This document shows, one piece after another, positions 18,987 through 26,851 of a stretch of DNA of 64,000 nucleotides. The stretch covers positions 1,178,001 to 1,242,000 of the forward strand of contig NZ_CP038159.1 in NCBI RefSeq assembly GCF_004526235.1. The letters are read 5' to 3'. Source of the stretch: Sphingobacterium sp. CZ-2. Its GTDB lineage: Bacteria; Bacteroidota; Bacteroidia; Sphingobacteriales; Sphingobacteriaceae. The translations under genes were made by a program, and so were the position numbers. The notes beneath the pieces were generated by a model. It was not told the DNA's origin and made no database searches. It worked only from the letters and a program-made list of their open reading frames with translations. Each line of letters opens with the position of its first letter. The first letter of the stretch is position 1.

Positions 18987-19054
18987 CTCATAATTTAGGT
19001 TAATAATTGGTTAGTTAAAAACTCCTGGAGCTCCCCGCTTCAGGAGTTTTTTTT
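18987..19054 (+). ncRNA. Small RNA copy 2 of a four-member family
   Basis: About 67 nt, with the identical core (18989-19012) and the same ACTCCTG/CAGGAGT hairpin, C-rich loop and T-tract as copy 1. It ends 39 bases before the methyltransferase ATG. The distance from promoter to core is the same as in copy 3, which supports the start assignment. Confidence 0.72.
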
Positions 19055-19092
19055 ATATTCATGGCCAGAATCAATTACCATATCTAAAAAAA

Positions 19093-19830
19093 ATGAATAT
19101 ATACGATCCAGCATTTGTCAAAAAGCTTTTCAATCAAATGTCTTCTTCCTATGAAAGAATGAATTATATTACTTCATTCGGATTTAGTATTCGTTGGAGA
19201 AAACAATTTATAAATGTGTTAGCTGAAAACAATGACCCTATCCAAGTAATTGATATCTTATCTGGTTTAGGTGAAAACTGGAACTTATTGTTGAAAAAAT
19301 ATCCTAACGCCACTTTTTATGCATTGGATTTTTCAGAAGAAATGCAAAGGAAAGCAAAAGCTAAGGGAGATAAACTTTTCTCCGGAAAATTAAAGACATT
19401 TACGGAAGATGTACTTAACAATTCGCTGCCCGCAAACAGTTTTGATATTCTTACCTGTGCATATGGCCTAAAAACATTCAATAAAGATCAACTGAACCAA
19501 TTGGCCTTAGAGGTCTCCCGAATCTTAAAGCCAGGAGGAAAATTTAGTTTTGTGGAAGTTTCCAAACCATCTAACCCTGTTTTGAACTTTTTCTATGGAT
19601 TTTATTTGGGAAAATTAATTCCAATCCTTGGTAAATTATTCCTCGGCAATCCCAGTGATTACCGTATGCTGTGGATTTACAGTAAGAACTTCGGCGATTG
19701 TAAATTTGTTCAAGAAATATTCCTACACCATGGATTAGAGGTAAACCTCAATAACTATTTTTACGGTTGTGCTTCAGGCATCTCAGGTACTAAAAAATAT
19801 TCCCAAATCTTTCCAGAATTAAGCGCTTAA
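19093..19830 (+). CDS. Class I SAM-dependent methyltransferase, UbiE/MenG-like
   Basis: This 245-residue protein begins as UbiE-family enzymes do (VKKLFNQMSSSYERMNYITSF). The SAM-binding motif region I reads VIDILSGLGENW at about 55. Other segments follow the family: FYALDFSEEMQ, DILTCAYGLKTF and RILKPGGKF (motif III). The canonical Gly-rich GxGxG loop is altered (LSGLGEN), so it is a divergent relative rather than an obvious menaquinone methyltransferase. It is probably cytosolic, with an unknown substrate. It sits directly downstream of small RNA copy 2. Confidence 0.82.
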   Translation: MNIYDPAFVKKLFNQMSSSYERMNYITSFGFSIRWRKQFINVLAENNDPIQVIDILSGLGENWNLLLKKYPNATFYALDFSEEMQRKAKAKGDKLFSGKLKTFTEDVLNNSLPANSFDILTCAYGLKTFNKDQLNQLALEVSRILKPGGKFSFVEVSKPSNPVLNFFYGFYLGKLIPILGKLFLGNPSDYRMLWIYSKNFGDCKFVQEIFLHHGLEVNLNNYFYGCASGISGTKKYSQIFPELSA

Positions 19831-19882
19831 CTTGCCAAAGTATTCACCTTGGTTTTAAAAAAGAATAACATACCTTTAAAAA

Positions 19883-20554
19883 ATGAAGATCCTGATCATA
19901 GAAGATGAAATAGACCTACTTCAAAACAGTAAAGAGTTTTTGGAAGCGGAGAATTTTTTGGTAGAAACGGCCATGGATTATCCATCTGGCCTTGAGAAAG
20001 TAATGAACTACCAATACGATTGTATCTTACTGGACATCATGATCCCTGGCGGATCAGGATTGGATATCCTTAAACAAATGAAAGCGGCAAATCGCAAACA
20101 GGCCGTACTCATACTATCTGCAAAAGACTCCGTAGCAGATAAAGTGCTGGGATTAGAGATCGGGGCGGATGATTACCTGGCAAAACCCTTCCATTTTGCA
20201 GAGCTACTGGCAAGGATCAAATCCATTATCCGCAGAAATGCGCAGGAAGGTTCTTCCCTACTTACCTATAAGAACATTACGGTGGATCCTGAAAACCGGA
20301 TTGTTCGTATTGCCGACAAGACACTATCATTCAACAGAAAAGAATTTGATATGTTATATTACTTTCTGTTGAGGCCAAATAAATTATTAGAAAAAACCAC
20401 CTTGGCAGAAGCCGTCTGGGGTGATCATGCAGATCAGGCAGATAATTTGGATTTCATCTATTCCCAGATAAAAAATATTAGAAAAAAATTAAAGGATGCC
20501 GATGCCGAAGCTGATATCCAAGCGGTCTACGGTGTAGGTTATAAACTCGTATAA
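19883..20554 (+). CDS. Response regulator, OmpR/PhoB type
   Basis: This 223-residue protein has a receiver domain (1-115) with acidic pocket residues near 8-9 (EDE), phospho-acceptor Asp51 (CILLDIMIPGG) and Lys100 (YLAKPF). The winged-helix DNA-binding domain (about 130-223) ends YGVGYKLV, as the family does. Its stop overlaps the start of the histidine kinase by one base (TAATG), so the pair is co-translated. The genes immediately downstream of the kinase encode exported PepSY-like proteins, a likely regulon or sensory partner. Confidence 0.95.
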   Translation: MKILIIEDEIDLLQNSKEFLEAENFLVETAMDYPSGLEKVMNYQYDCILLDIMIPGGSGLDILKQMKAANRKQAVLILSAKDSVADKVLGLEIGADDYLAKPFHFAELLARIKSIIRRNAQEGSSLLTYKNITVDPENRIVRIADKTLSFNRKEFDMLYYFLLRPNKLLEKTTLAEAVWGDHADQADNLDFIYSQIKNIRKKLKDADAEADIQAVYGVGYKLV

Positions 20555-21834
20555 TGGCAATATCCGTTAAAAATTACACGAATCGATACCTGGTTCTAGC
20601 CATTTTGGTCATTATGGCCATTTGGGCTTTATTGTTCTATGCCCTCCTCATGGATGAGGTATATGACAATGTAGATGATGGACTGAAGAATCAAAAAATC
20701 GAGATCATTCGGGAAGCTTTTAAAGATCCTTCGGTAATAACGGATAATAAAACCTATGGCATCAATCAATTTATCATCCGGGAGGTAGCGCCAAGGGAAG
20801 ATTTGGACAAAAATCATTTTTCCAGAAAATTGATCTACATGCCCTATGATGAAGAAGATGAACCTTATCGCATCCTAAGTACCGGATTTTTCAGCAAAGA
20901 TGGGAAAGCTTATGAGCTGGAAATACGCACATCTACTGTAGAAGAAGACGATTTCCTGATCAATTTAGCGATTTCTTTATCCGTATTATATATAGTGATT
21001 GTCTTAAGCATAATCATCATCAACCATTTTGTCCTGCGGAATGCCTGGAAACCGTTTAAAGAAACGCTCCGCAACCTGAGTCAATACCGTTTTGGGGAAT
21101 CAAAAAGTTTTCAACCGGTAAAAAGCCAGGTTAAGGAATTCGAAGAGCTCAATCTGCAGATCGCCAAAATGATCGATCGGAATGAAATGGTCTTTGAAGA
21201 TCAGAAAAGGTTTCTGGAAAATGCCTCCCATGAGCTACAGACCCCTTTGGCAGTGAGTATTGGTAAAATGGAGCTTTTATTGCAGGATGAAGCATTCAAC
21301 GAATCCCAATTGAAAAAATTAGCTGAAGCGAAGCAATCCCTTCATCGGATGGTAGGTTTGAACAAATCCTTATTAATGCTTTCCAGAATTGAAAACCACC
21401 AATATAATCAAACCGAAAAAATAGATTTCAATGCATTAACGAAGAATCTGCTGGAAGAACTGGAAGATATTTATACGTACAAGGAAGTCCAGGTTTCCTT
21501 GGAAGATAAGGGTATATTTTTAGCGGATTGTAACCCGGAACTAGCACAAATATTGATCGGCAATCTGCTCAGAAATGCGATCAAATACAATAAACCCCAG
21601 GGACAAATTCAGGTTGTTTTTTCGGAAAGGACTATCCGTATTGCTAATGATAGCCTGGGAGAAGCACTAAATCCGAAATACATTTTCGAACGATTCCATA
21701 AAGGCACACAGGATAGTACCTCCAATGGATTAGGTTTATCCATCGTGCAATCCATCTTGGAGAAATATCCATATTTAACGATTCAATATCAGTTTATTCA
21801 CAATCAACATGTTTTTGATTTAATAAAAAATTAA
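20554..21834 (+). CDS. Sensor histidine kinase
   Basis: This 426-residue inner-membrane kinase has two transmembrane helices (about 12-32 and 136-160) flanking a periplasmic domain of about 100 residues rich in Asp and Glu, which could sense a cation or envelope stress. A HAMP-like linker and the H-box FLENASHELQTPLAV follow (phospho-acceptor His226), then the N-box NLLRNAIKYN and a GLGLSIV G-box. It phosphorylates the response regulator encoded just upstream. The signal is unknown. Confidence 0.95.
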   Translation: MAISVKNYTNRYLVLAILVIMAIWALLFYALLMDEVYDNVDDGLKNQKIEIIREAFKDPSVITDNKTYGINQFIIREVAPREDLDKNHFSRKLIYMPYDEEDEPYRILSTGFFSKDGKAYELEIRTSTVEEDDFLINLAISLSVLYIVIVLSIIIINHFVLRNAWKPFKETLRNLSQYRFGESKSFQPVKSQVKEFEELNLQIAKMIDRNEMVFEDQKRFLENASHELQTPLAVSIGKMELLLQDEAFNESQLKKLAEAKQSLHRMVGLNKSLLMLSRIENHQYNQTEKIDFNALTKNLLEELEDIYTYKEVQVSLEDKGIFLADCNPELAQILIGNLLRNAIKYNKPQGQIQVVFSERTIRIANDSLGEALNPKYIFERFHKGTQDSTSNGLGLSIVQSILEKYPYLTIQYQFIHNQHVFDLIKN

Positions 21835-21916
21835 AAATTATTTCATTTTACTTCCGTATTCCCAATTCTTTCCCAAATTGATATAGACCTTTGATTCAAA
21901 TCATAAGAACAAAGAC

Positions 21917-22360
21917 ATGAAATCAATAACAAAAATCAGTATGATCGCAGCAATGCTTGTTGCATCATTTAGTGCATCGGCACAGAAAAAAGTATTGGAA
22001 TTTAATCAACTACCAAAAACGGCTCAATCATTTGTGAATACACATTATAATAAGGGTCAAATTTCCTTGGTGAGTTCTGAAAAAGAAATGCTTTCGGGTA
22101 TGGAATACAAAGTTGTCCTACAAAATGGGACAGAGATTGAGTTTGATCAAAAAGGAAACTGGACAGAAGTGGATGCAAAACAAAAATCAGTTCCGCAGGC
22201 TATTATTCCAGCTTCTATAATGAATTATGTTCGCAAAAGTTTTCCAAATAATGAGGTTGTTCAATTGAAAAAGGAAAGGAATGGATTTGAGGTGGAATTG
22301 ACCAGCGGATTGGACCTGGAGTTCAATAAAAAAGGAGAATTTGTAAGAATCGATGACTAA
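21917..22360 (+). CDS. PepSY-like (DUF2874) periplasmic protein, copy 1
   Basis: This 147-residue protein has a signal peptide cleaved after ASA at about residue 22. The mature part is two tandem PepSY-like repeats (about 27-80 and 95-147), each of the form LP...F...(Y/F)...KE...G.EY.V.L..G.E.EF...G.W..V. This family resembles the beta-lactamase-inhibitor-like fold. It is downstream of a two-component system and immediately upstream of a paralogue, a common arrangement in Bacteroidota. It is probably part of the kinase's regulon or a periplasmic accessory. The molecular role is not known. Confidence 0.85.
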   Translation: MKSITKISMIAAMLVASFSASAQKKVLEFNQLPKTAQSFVNTHYNKGQISLVSSEKEMLSGMEYKVVLQNGTEIEFDQKGNWTEVDAKQKSVPQAIIPASIMNYVRKSFPNNEVVQLKKERNGFEVELTSGLDLEFNKKGEFVRIDD

Positions 22361-22410
22361 TAATTCATCGTTAGAAATTAAAAAATTGATAATAAAAAAT
22401 TAAACATAAC

Positions 22411-22857
22411 ATGAAAAAATTACTATTTACATTAACTGCTATATTGAGTTTTGGGATTTTGTTTATTTCCTGTGATAAGGAGGAAGTTATTCAAGCGGAC
22501 CAATTACCGAAAGAGGCCAATACCTTTTTAAATACGCACTTTAATGGGGTGAAAATCCTTCAAGTGGAGAAAGAAAAAGAAGCTTTATCAGGAACAGAGT
22601 ATAAAGCAATTTTGGCAACTGGTGTTCAGGTGAAGTTTGATAAGAATGGAGATTGGACAGAAGTGGAATCCAATAATAACACGGCAATCAGTACAGGTTT
22701 TATCCTTGCGCCGATTGTAAGTTATATTAATGAGAATTATGCGAATTCTGGAATCAAGAGCATTGAAAAGGAAAAGCATGGATTTGATGTGGAATTGGTG
22801 AATGATATCGATTTGGTATTCGATAAAGAAGGTAAGTTTTTAAGAGTAGATTTATAA
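22411..22857 (+). CDS. PepSY-like (DUF2874) lipoprotein, copy 2
   Basis: This 148-residue paralogue of the preceding protein has the same two-repeat layout, but its N-terminus ends in a lipobox (LFISC, Cys21) followed by DKEE. It is therefore a lipoprotein rather than a soluble periplasmic protein. Having one soluble and one anchored copy side by side suggests duplication followed by relocalisation. It is followed by a repeat cluster and the convergent OmpA gene. Confidence 0.85.
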   Translation: MKKLLFTLTAILSFGILFISCDKEEVIQADQLPKEANTFLNTHFNGVKILQVEKEKEALSGTEYKAILATGVQVKFDKNGDWTEVESNNNTAISTGFILAPIVSYINENYANSGIKSIEKEKHGFDVELVNDIDLVFDKEGKFLRVDL

Positions 22858-22864
22858 GAGCCTC

Positions 22865-23080
22865 TGCGTCATTGCGAGGAGGTACGACGAAGCAATCTGT
22901 CCGCATGTCATGCTGAGCGTAGTCGAAGCATCTGTTCGTAAGTAGTATTGCAGATCCTTCGACGCTGCTCAGGATGACAATGTTCAAAGATCGCTTCGTT
23001 CCTCGCAATGACGTTTGGATTGCTTCGTCGTACCTCCTCGCAATGACGTATGGATCGCAATGACGTATGTATCACAATGA
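22865..23080. repeat. Repeat cluster R2: composite A-B-spacer-B'-A' element
   Basis: A family-A unit (TCATTGCGAGGAGG ... GAAGCAATC, from 22869) is followed by a family-B unit (TCATGCTGAGCG ... GAAGCATC). After a spacer containing AGTAGTATTGC come an inverted B unit (about 22951-22979) and inverted A units (to about 23045), with two decayed extra copies at the right end. The outer halves can pair with each other. The cluster lies between convergent genes. Confidence 0.85.
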
Positions 23081-23092
23081 CATAACCCATAA

Positions 23093-23127
23093 AAAAGGCT
23101 GTATCAGATATTCTGATACAGCCTTTT
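23093..23127. terminator. Bidirectional terminator at the ompA-like gene
   Basis: A 16-bp stem (23093-23108 with 23112-23127, GGCTGTATCAGA core) with a three-base loop is flanked by six A on the left and T on the right. On the minus strand it terminates the OmpA-family gene. Confidence 0.88.
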
Positions 23128-23154
23128 AAATATTAAGATTTTAAATAAAAATTC

Positions 23155-24051
23155 TTACAATCCAGAGGTATCTGCTGCAGATGCATCCGCATCAGAGGTT
23201 TCTGGTGCCTGATCAATCAGCTCCATAAATTGATCCAATTTAGGCGTAATTATGATCTGCGTTCTACGGTTTCTCGCTTTACCATCAGCCGAATCATTGC
23301 TTGCAATCGGGTTATATTCTCCACGACCACCAGCAGTCAGACGCTTAGGATCTACACCATAGGTATTCTGTAATGCCTGTACAACAGAAGATGCACGTAA
23401 AGTACTTAGATCCCAGTTATTTCTAATATTGGTTTTCGAAATAGGATCTGTATCGGTATTACCTTCGATCAACACATCATACTCTCTGTAATCCTGGATG
23501 ATCTTAGCAATTTTGGATAAGGTCTCCCCTGCACGATCAGAAATTTCATAACTTCCTGATTTGTACAACATATTATCCGACAAGGAAATATAAACCACAC
23601 CTTTCAATACTTTCACATCCACATCGCGTAATTCTTCACGGCTTAATGAACGGGTCAAATTATTCGTCAACACCAGATTAAGGGAATCACTTTTGTTTTT
23701 GGTGTTCACCAAATGCTGGATATATTTATTGGAAGCGTTGATTTCATCCACCAATTTGGAAATATTGACATTTCCCTGAGTGTTTTGGTTGATACTATTA
23801 TCCAAAGTGGATTGCAGTTTTGCCAATGCCTCCCGAAGACCTGCATTGGTTTTACGCTCCTGTTCCAACTGTTCTTCTAAACTGGTAACACGGGCTCTAC
23901 TTTCGGCAAGCTCCACTTGACTTTTTTGATATTGCGCACTCAAGTCATTATACTGAGCATCCAATGCCTGGTATGTTTTTTTACTTACCCCACAGGAGGA
24001 AATAAAAATAAGCGACATGAGGAATAAGGGGATACTGATTCTTTTTATCAT
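23155..24051 (-). CDS. OmpA-family peptidoglycan-associated lipoprotein
   Basis: This is a 298-residue protein from the ATG at 24051. A longer reading begins with TTG at 24078 but would push the signal peptide inward. A lipobox ends at Cys20 (SLIFISSC). A long heptad-type coiled coil covers about 25-100, and a C-terminal OmpA domain covers about 160-280 with the peptidoglycan-binding features NTDTDPIS, LSTLRASSVV and GRGEYNPIASN...ARNRRTQI. It anchors the outer membrane to peptidoglycan. Small RNA copy 3 and its promoter lie directly upstream on the same strand. Confidence 0.92.
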   Translation of the reverse strand: MIKRISIPLFLMSLIFISSCGVSKKTYQALDAQYNDLSAQYQKSQVELAESRARVTSLEEQLEQERKTNAGLREALAKLQSTLDNSINQNTQGNVNISKLVDEINASNKYIQHLVNTKNKSDSLNLVLTNNLTRSLSREELRDVDVKVLKGVVYISLSDNMLYKSGSYEISDRAGETLSKIAKIIQDYREYDVLIEGNTDTDPISKTNIRNNWDLSTLRASSVVQALQNTYGVDPKRLTAGGRGEYNPIASNDSADGKARNRRTQIIITPKLDQFMELIDQAPETSDADASAADTSGL

Positions 24052-24160
24052 AACACGTAATTTAATTATAAAATTCAATAGCTCCTACAAGATAAGCAAA
24101 AGCGGTGCCTTTATCTGTTAAGTTAATTTTAAAAATAAAAATTAAGCCAATTCTATTAAT

Positions 24161-24226
24161 AAAAAAACTCCTGAAGCGGGGAGCTCCAGGAGTTTTAACT
24201 AACCAATTATTAACCTAAATTATGAG
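24161..24226 (-). ncRNA. Small RNA copy 3 of a four-member family
   Basis: On the minus strand, about 66 nt. The core (24201-24224) is identical to the other copies. The ACTCCTG/CAGGAGT hairpin (24167-24173 with 24187-24193) with the 13-base C-rich loop is followed by a run of seven T. It points towards the OmpA gene, 110 bases upstream of its ATG, but the terminator makes it a separate transcript. Confidence 0.72.
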
Positions 24227-24237
24227 CTAAATAGTAT

Positions 24238-24251
24238 TCAATCTCCGTGCC
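24238..24251 (-). promoter_or_regulatory. Sigma-54-type promoter of small RNA copy 3
   Basis: On the minus strand, GGCACGGAGATTGA matches the -24/-12 pattern with exact spacing. The predicted start is near 24226, giving the same promoter-to-core distance as copy 2. Confidence 0.7.
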
Positions 24252-24321
24252 GAAAATGAAATGACCTCTCCTTTGTTAACATTATTTAACGAATATCCCC
24301 TGCCTATCCAATAAATTATGA

Positions 24322-24329
24322 TAATTTTG
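24322..24329 (+). promoter_or_regulatory. -7 element of the DEAD-box gene, implying a near-leaderless mRNA
   Basis: TAATTTTG matches TAnnTTTG and ends five bases before the ATG at 24334. If used, transcription would start at or within a few bases of the start codon. Confidence 0.5.
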
Positions 24330-24333
24330 CAGC

Positions 24334-25644
24334 ATGCAACAGGAAAAATCATATATCGATAGATTAGGAATAGAGGCGCTGAACCCCATGCAGGAGGCTG
24401 TAGTGAGTCAATTTGACGACACACGAGATTTTATTCTGCTCTCCCCTACAGGTTCTGGAAAAACGTTGGCCTTCTCCTTAATCCTGATGCAATTGCTGAA
24501 AAAATACCCTATCCAGGCTTCTTCGGCGCTGATTGTAGTACCTACCAGAGAACTGGCACTTCAGATCGAATCGGTTATCCGAAAGATGGATAATACTCTT
24601 TCCTTGGTTTGTTTATACGGTGGAAATGATAACCGTATGGAGAAAAACAAGCTTAAGGAAGGTCCTTCCCTGATCATAGCTACTCCTGGTCGATTGATCT
24701 ACCACTTGGAAAGAAGACCTGATCTGTTAGAAAACTGCCATACCCTGATCCTGGATGAGTTTGATAAATCCTTGGAATTAGGATTTTCTGAGCAGATTTC
24801 TTACATCATCAACAGCTGTAGGAACATCAAGCACCAAGTGATGACATCGGCGACCGATGTAACCGACAAGCCTAATTTCATCCAGCTTAATGATCCCATT
24901 AAATTGGATTTCTTGAACAAGGAGGCATTAATCCCGAGTTTGGATTACCATAAGGTGGAGGTGTCCAGCAAAATGAAATTGGAAGGTCTCTTTAAATTGA
25001 TCTGTAAGATTGGTGCTGAGCGGATCTTGGTTTTCTGTAACCATCGCGAAGCCGCAGAACATATTTCTGAACTATTGGAAAGCAAAGGAATCGATAGCAT
25101 CCCTTATCATGGTGGATTAGATCAATTTTTCCGTGAGCTAGCTATATTAAAAATTAAGAATGGTAGCCAATTGATATTGGTAACTACGGATTTGGCCTCT
25201 AGAGGTCTTGATATTCCGGATATGAACCATGTGGTGCATTATCAGTTCCCACCTAAGGAAGAGGATTTTATCCATAGAAATGGTCGCGCTGGGAGAAACC
25301 AACAGGAAGGACATGTTTATGGGGTATTAACGACGGAGGAAAGAGTACCGGTTTATTTTCAGGATGTTCCGGTGATGGAGTTGAATGAGTTCTACCCAAT
25401 CCCAGAACCTCCGAAATACCAAACTATTCGTATAACGGCCGGAAAACGCCAAAAAGTAAATAAGATTGATATCGTTGGTTTTATTCTGAACCTGGGAGAT
25501 TTTAAAAAGGAAGACCTTGGAATGATCGATGTAAAACCCAATGAATCTTATGTAGCTGTTAGTAGAGCTATTGCAAGAGAGGTTATTAAGCTAGGATCTA
25601 ATGGTAGGATCAAAGGCCAGAAGGTAAGGTTGAATTTAATTTAA
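24334..25644 (+). CDS. DEAD-box RNA helicase with DbpA-type RNA-binding domain
   Basis: This 436-residue protein has a Q motif near the N-terminus, Walker A SPTGSGKT at 37-44, PTREL (motif Ia), a variant motif II DEFD near 140, motif III TSAT, and motif VI HRNGRAGR. The C-terminal 75 residues (RITAGKRQKVNKIDIVGFIL ... KGQKVRLNLI) match the DbpA RNA-binding fold, which targets 23S rRNA helix 92 in the Escherichia coli protein. A role in 50S ribosome assembly is therefore likely. Motif II being DEFD instead of DEAD is unusual but still keeps the two acidic residues. The mRNA may be leaderless. Confidence 0.9.
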   Translation: MQQEKSYIDRLGIEALNPMQEAVVSQFDDTRDFILLSPTGSGKTLAFSLILMQLLKKYPIQASSALIVVPTRELALQIESVIRKMDNTLSLVCLYGGNDNRMEKNKLKEGPSLIIATPGRLIYHLERRPDLLENCHTLILDEFDKSLELGFSEQISYIINSCRNIKHQVMTSATDVTDKPNFIQLNDPIKLDFLNKEALIPSLDYHKVEVSSKMKLEGLFKLICKIGAERILVFCNHREAAEHISELLESKGIDSIPYHGGLDQFFRELAILKIKNGSQLILVTTDLASRGLDIPDMNHVVHYQFPPKEEDFIHRNGRAGRNQQEGHVYGVLTTEERVPVYFQDVPVMELNEFYPIPEPPKYQTIRITAGKRQKVNKIDIVGFILNLGDFKKEDLGMIDVKPNESYVAVSRAIAREVIKLGSNGRIKGQKVRLNLI

Positions 25645-25655
25645 GGAGTTTATTT

Positions 25656-25783
25656 CCGCGTCATTGCGAGGTCTCCGTCATTGCGAGGTCTCCGTCATTG
25701 CGAGGCCTTCGTCATTGCGAGGAACGAAGCAATCTTTCGATAAGTGTAAAGATTGCTTCGTCGTACCTCCTCGCAATGACGCC
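25656..25783. repeat. Repeat cluster R3: 17-bp tandem half-units plus A-spacer-A'
   Basis: Three half-units of CGTCATTGCGAGGTCTC type (period 17) lead into a complete family-A unit (to about 25736), an 18-base spacer and an inverted family-A unit ending CTCGCAATGACG. There is no family-B unit here. The cluster lies between convergent genes (DEAD-box and coaD). Confidence 0.85.
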
Positions 25784-25786
25784 AAA

Positions 25787-25829
25787 AATCTATCATCTAT
25801 CATCTATAATCTATCATCTATCATCTAAA
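25787..25829. repeat. 7-bp microsatellite reaching into the coaD stop
   Basis: Six units of ATCTATC type (ATCTATC, ATCTATC, ATCTATA, ATCTATC, ATCTATC, ATCTAAA) run into the last codons of coaD. On the coding strand the repeat encodes the final Asp-Asp-Arg and the stop. Confidence 0.85.
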
Positions 25830-26287
25830 ATAAACCCAAACACCTCCTCCGGAACCAACCCTCTAATATCCCCTTTATTCTTCCAGATATCCCTAACAAT
25901 CGTAGACGATATATGCGCTTTCCCTGATCTACTCACCAAAAAATAAGTCTCCACCTCCGGTGCCAAAATCAAATTGTTCTGCGCAATGATATTCTCATAA
26001 TCCAGATCCGTATTATTACGTACTCCCCTTAAAATAACAGTCGCTCCAACCTCCCTACAAAAATCTACAGTCAATCCCTGATAAAAACCCACCACAATTT
26101 TCTCATTTCCAGCATAAAGCTTAGAAATGGCTGCTTTGCGGGTTTCCACATCCATCATGCCCACTTTGGAACTATTGATCCCAATGGCTACATAAATCTT
26201 ATCAAATAACGGTAATGCACGTTCGATCAGATCGTGGTGTGCAATAGTATAAGGATCAAAAGACCCTGGAAAAACTGCGATTCTCAT
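25814..26287 (-). CDS. coaD: Pantetheine-phosphate adenylyltransferase
   Basis: This 157-residue enzyme carries the nucleotidyltransferase signature GSFDPYTIAHHD (residues 8-19) and the C-terminal SSTIVRD segment of CoaD. It transfers AMP to 4'-phosphopantetheine, the penultimate step of coenzyme A synthesis in the cytosol. It is the last gene of a DUF3822-rsmD-coaD unit. The gap to rsmD is 27 bases. The last residues (DDR) come from a 7-bp microsatellite, so the C-terminus may vary between strains. The length is normal for the family. Confidence 0.96.
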   Translation of the reverse strand: MRIAVFPGSFDPYTIAHHDLIERALPLFDKIYVAIGINSSKVGMMDVETRKAAISKLYAGNEKIVVGFYQGLTVDFCREVGATVILRGVRNNTDLDYENIIAQNNLILAPEVETYFLVSRSGKAHISSTIVRDIWKNKGDIRGLVPEEVFGFILDDR

Positions 26288-26314
26288 TATGCTAGGCTAT
26301 TTATAATAAGTTTT

Positions 26315-26851
26315 TTATACTAGGCTATAAAAACTAAATGACGAGTTTCCGTATTGCCGTTGCTCCACAAAATTGGGATGGGCGGCCATTTTTCTACTCG
26401 TTGGGTGTTCAACAATCAATAATCCCCCTGAATTTAACAAATTGTTTTCAAAAACATAAGTAGGGAGCATCGGCAACTGACCAATATCATAAGGTGGATC
26501 CGCAAAAATCAGATCATAAGTACCCTTCGCTGATTTGATGAATTTAAATACATCTGCTTTCCGAGCTTTGATCTGTGTTAGATCCAATTTCTTCGCCGTA
26601 TCCGTTATGTACATCACACATTTACCATGCAGATCAATCGCATCAACCGACTTTACCCCTCTCGACGCTAATTCAAAAGAAATATTTCCAGTTCCAGCAA
26701 AAAGATCGAGACAATCCAAGTCGTCAAAATCCAGTTTATTGTTCAGGATATTGAATAAGGCTTCCTTGGCTAGATCTGTAGTCGGACGAACCGGTAAATT
26801 CTGTGGTGGATTTAAACGTAATCCTGCAGCCTTTCCTCCTATAATGCGCAT
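26315..26851 (-). CDS. rsmD: 16S rRNA (guanine-966-N2)-methyltransferase
   Basis: This 178-residue Rossmann methyltransferase opens with the RsmD start (MRIIGGKAAGLRLNPP...RPTTDLAKEALFNIL). It has motif I CLDLFAGTGNISFE near residue 45 and the catalytic FADPPYDIG near 115 (DPPY form). It methylates G966 of 16S rRNA. Its start overlaps the end of the DUF3822 gene by 13 bases, which indicates translational coupling. coaD is downstream, the rsmD-coaD pairing seen in many bacteria. Confidence 0.95.
   Translation of the reverse strand: MRIIGGKAAGLRLNPPQNLPVRPTTDLAKEALFNILNNKLDFDDLDCLDLFAGTGNISFELASRGVKSVDAIDLHGKCVMYITDTAKKLDLTQIKARKADVFKFIKSAKGTYDLIFADPPYDIGQLPMLPTYVFENNLLNSGGLLIVEHPTSRKMAAHPNFVEQRQYGNSSFSFYSLV

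Noticed and set aside
22754-23090. Several open readings through repeat cluster R2
   Set aside because: They recur at every repeat cluster because the repeats are free of stops in some frames. No protein-like composition.
24161-24251. Considered as an attenuator in the leader of the OmpA gene
   Set aside because: The same unit occurs at three other places without an OmpA gene and has its own promoter and terminator, so an independent RNA is more likely.
25656-25783. Regularly spaced repeats considered as a CRISPR array
   Set aside because: Units are palindromes with no unique spacers, periods of 16-17 bases, and no cas genes.
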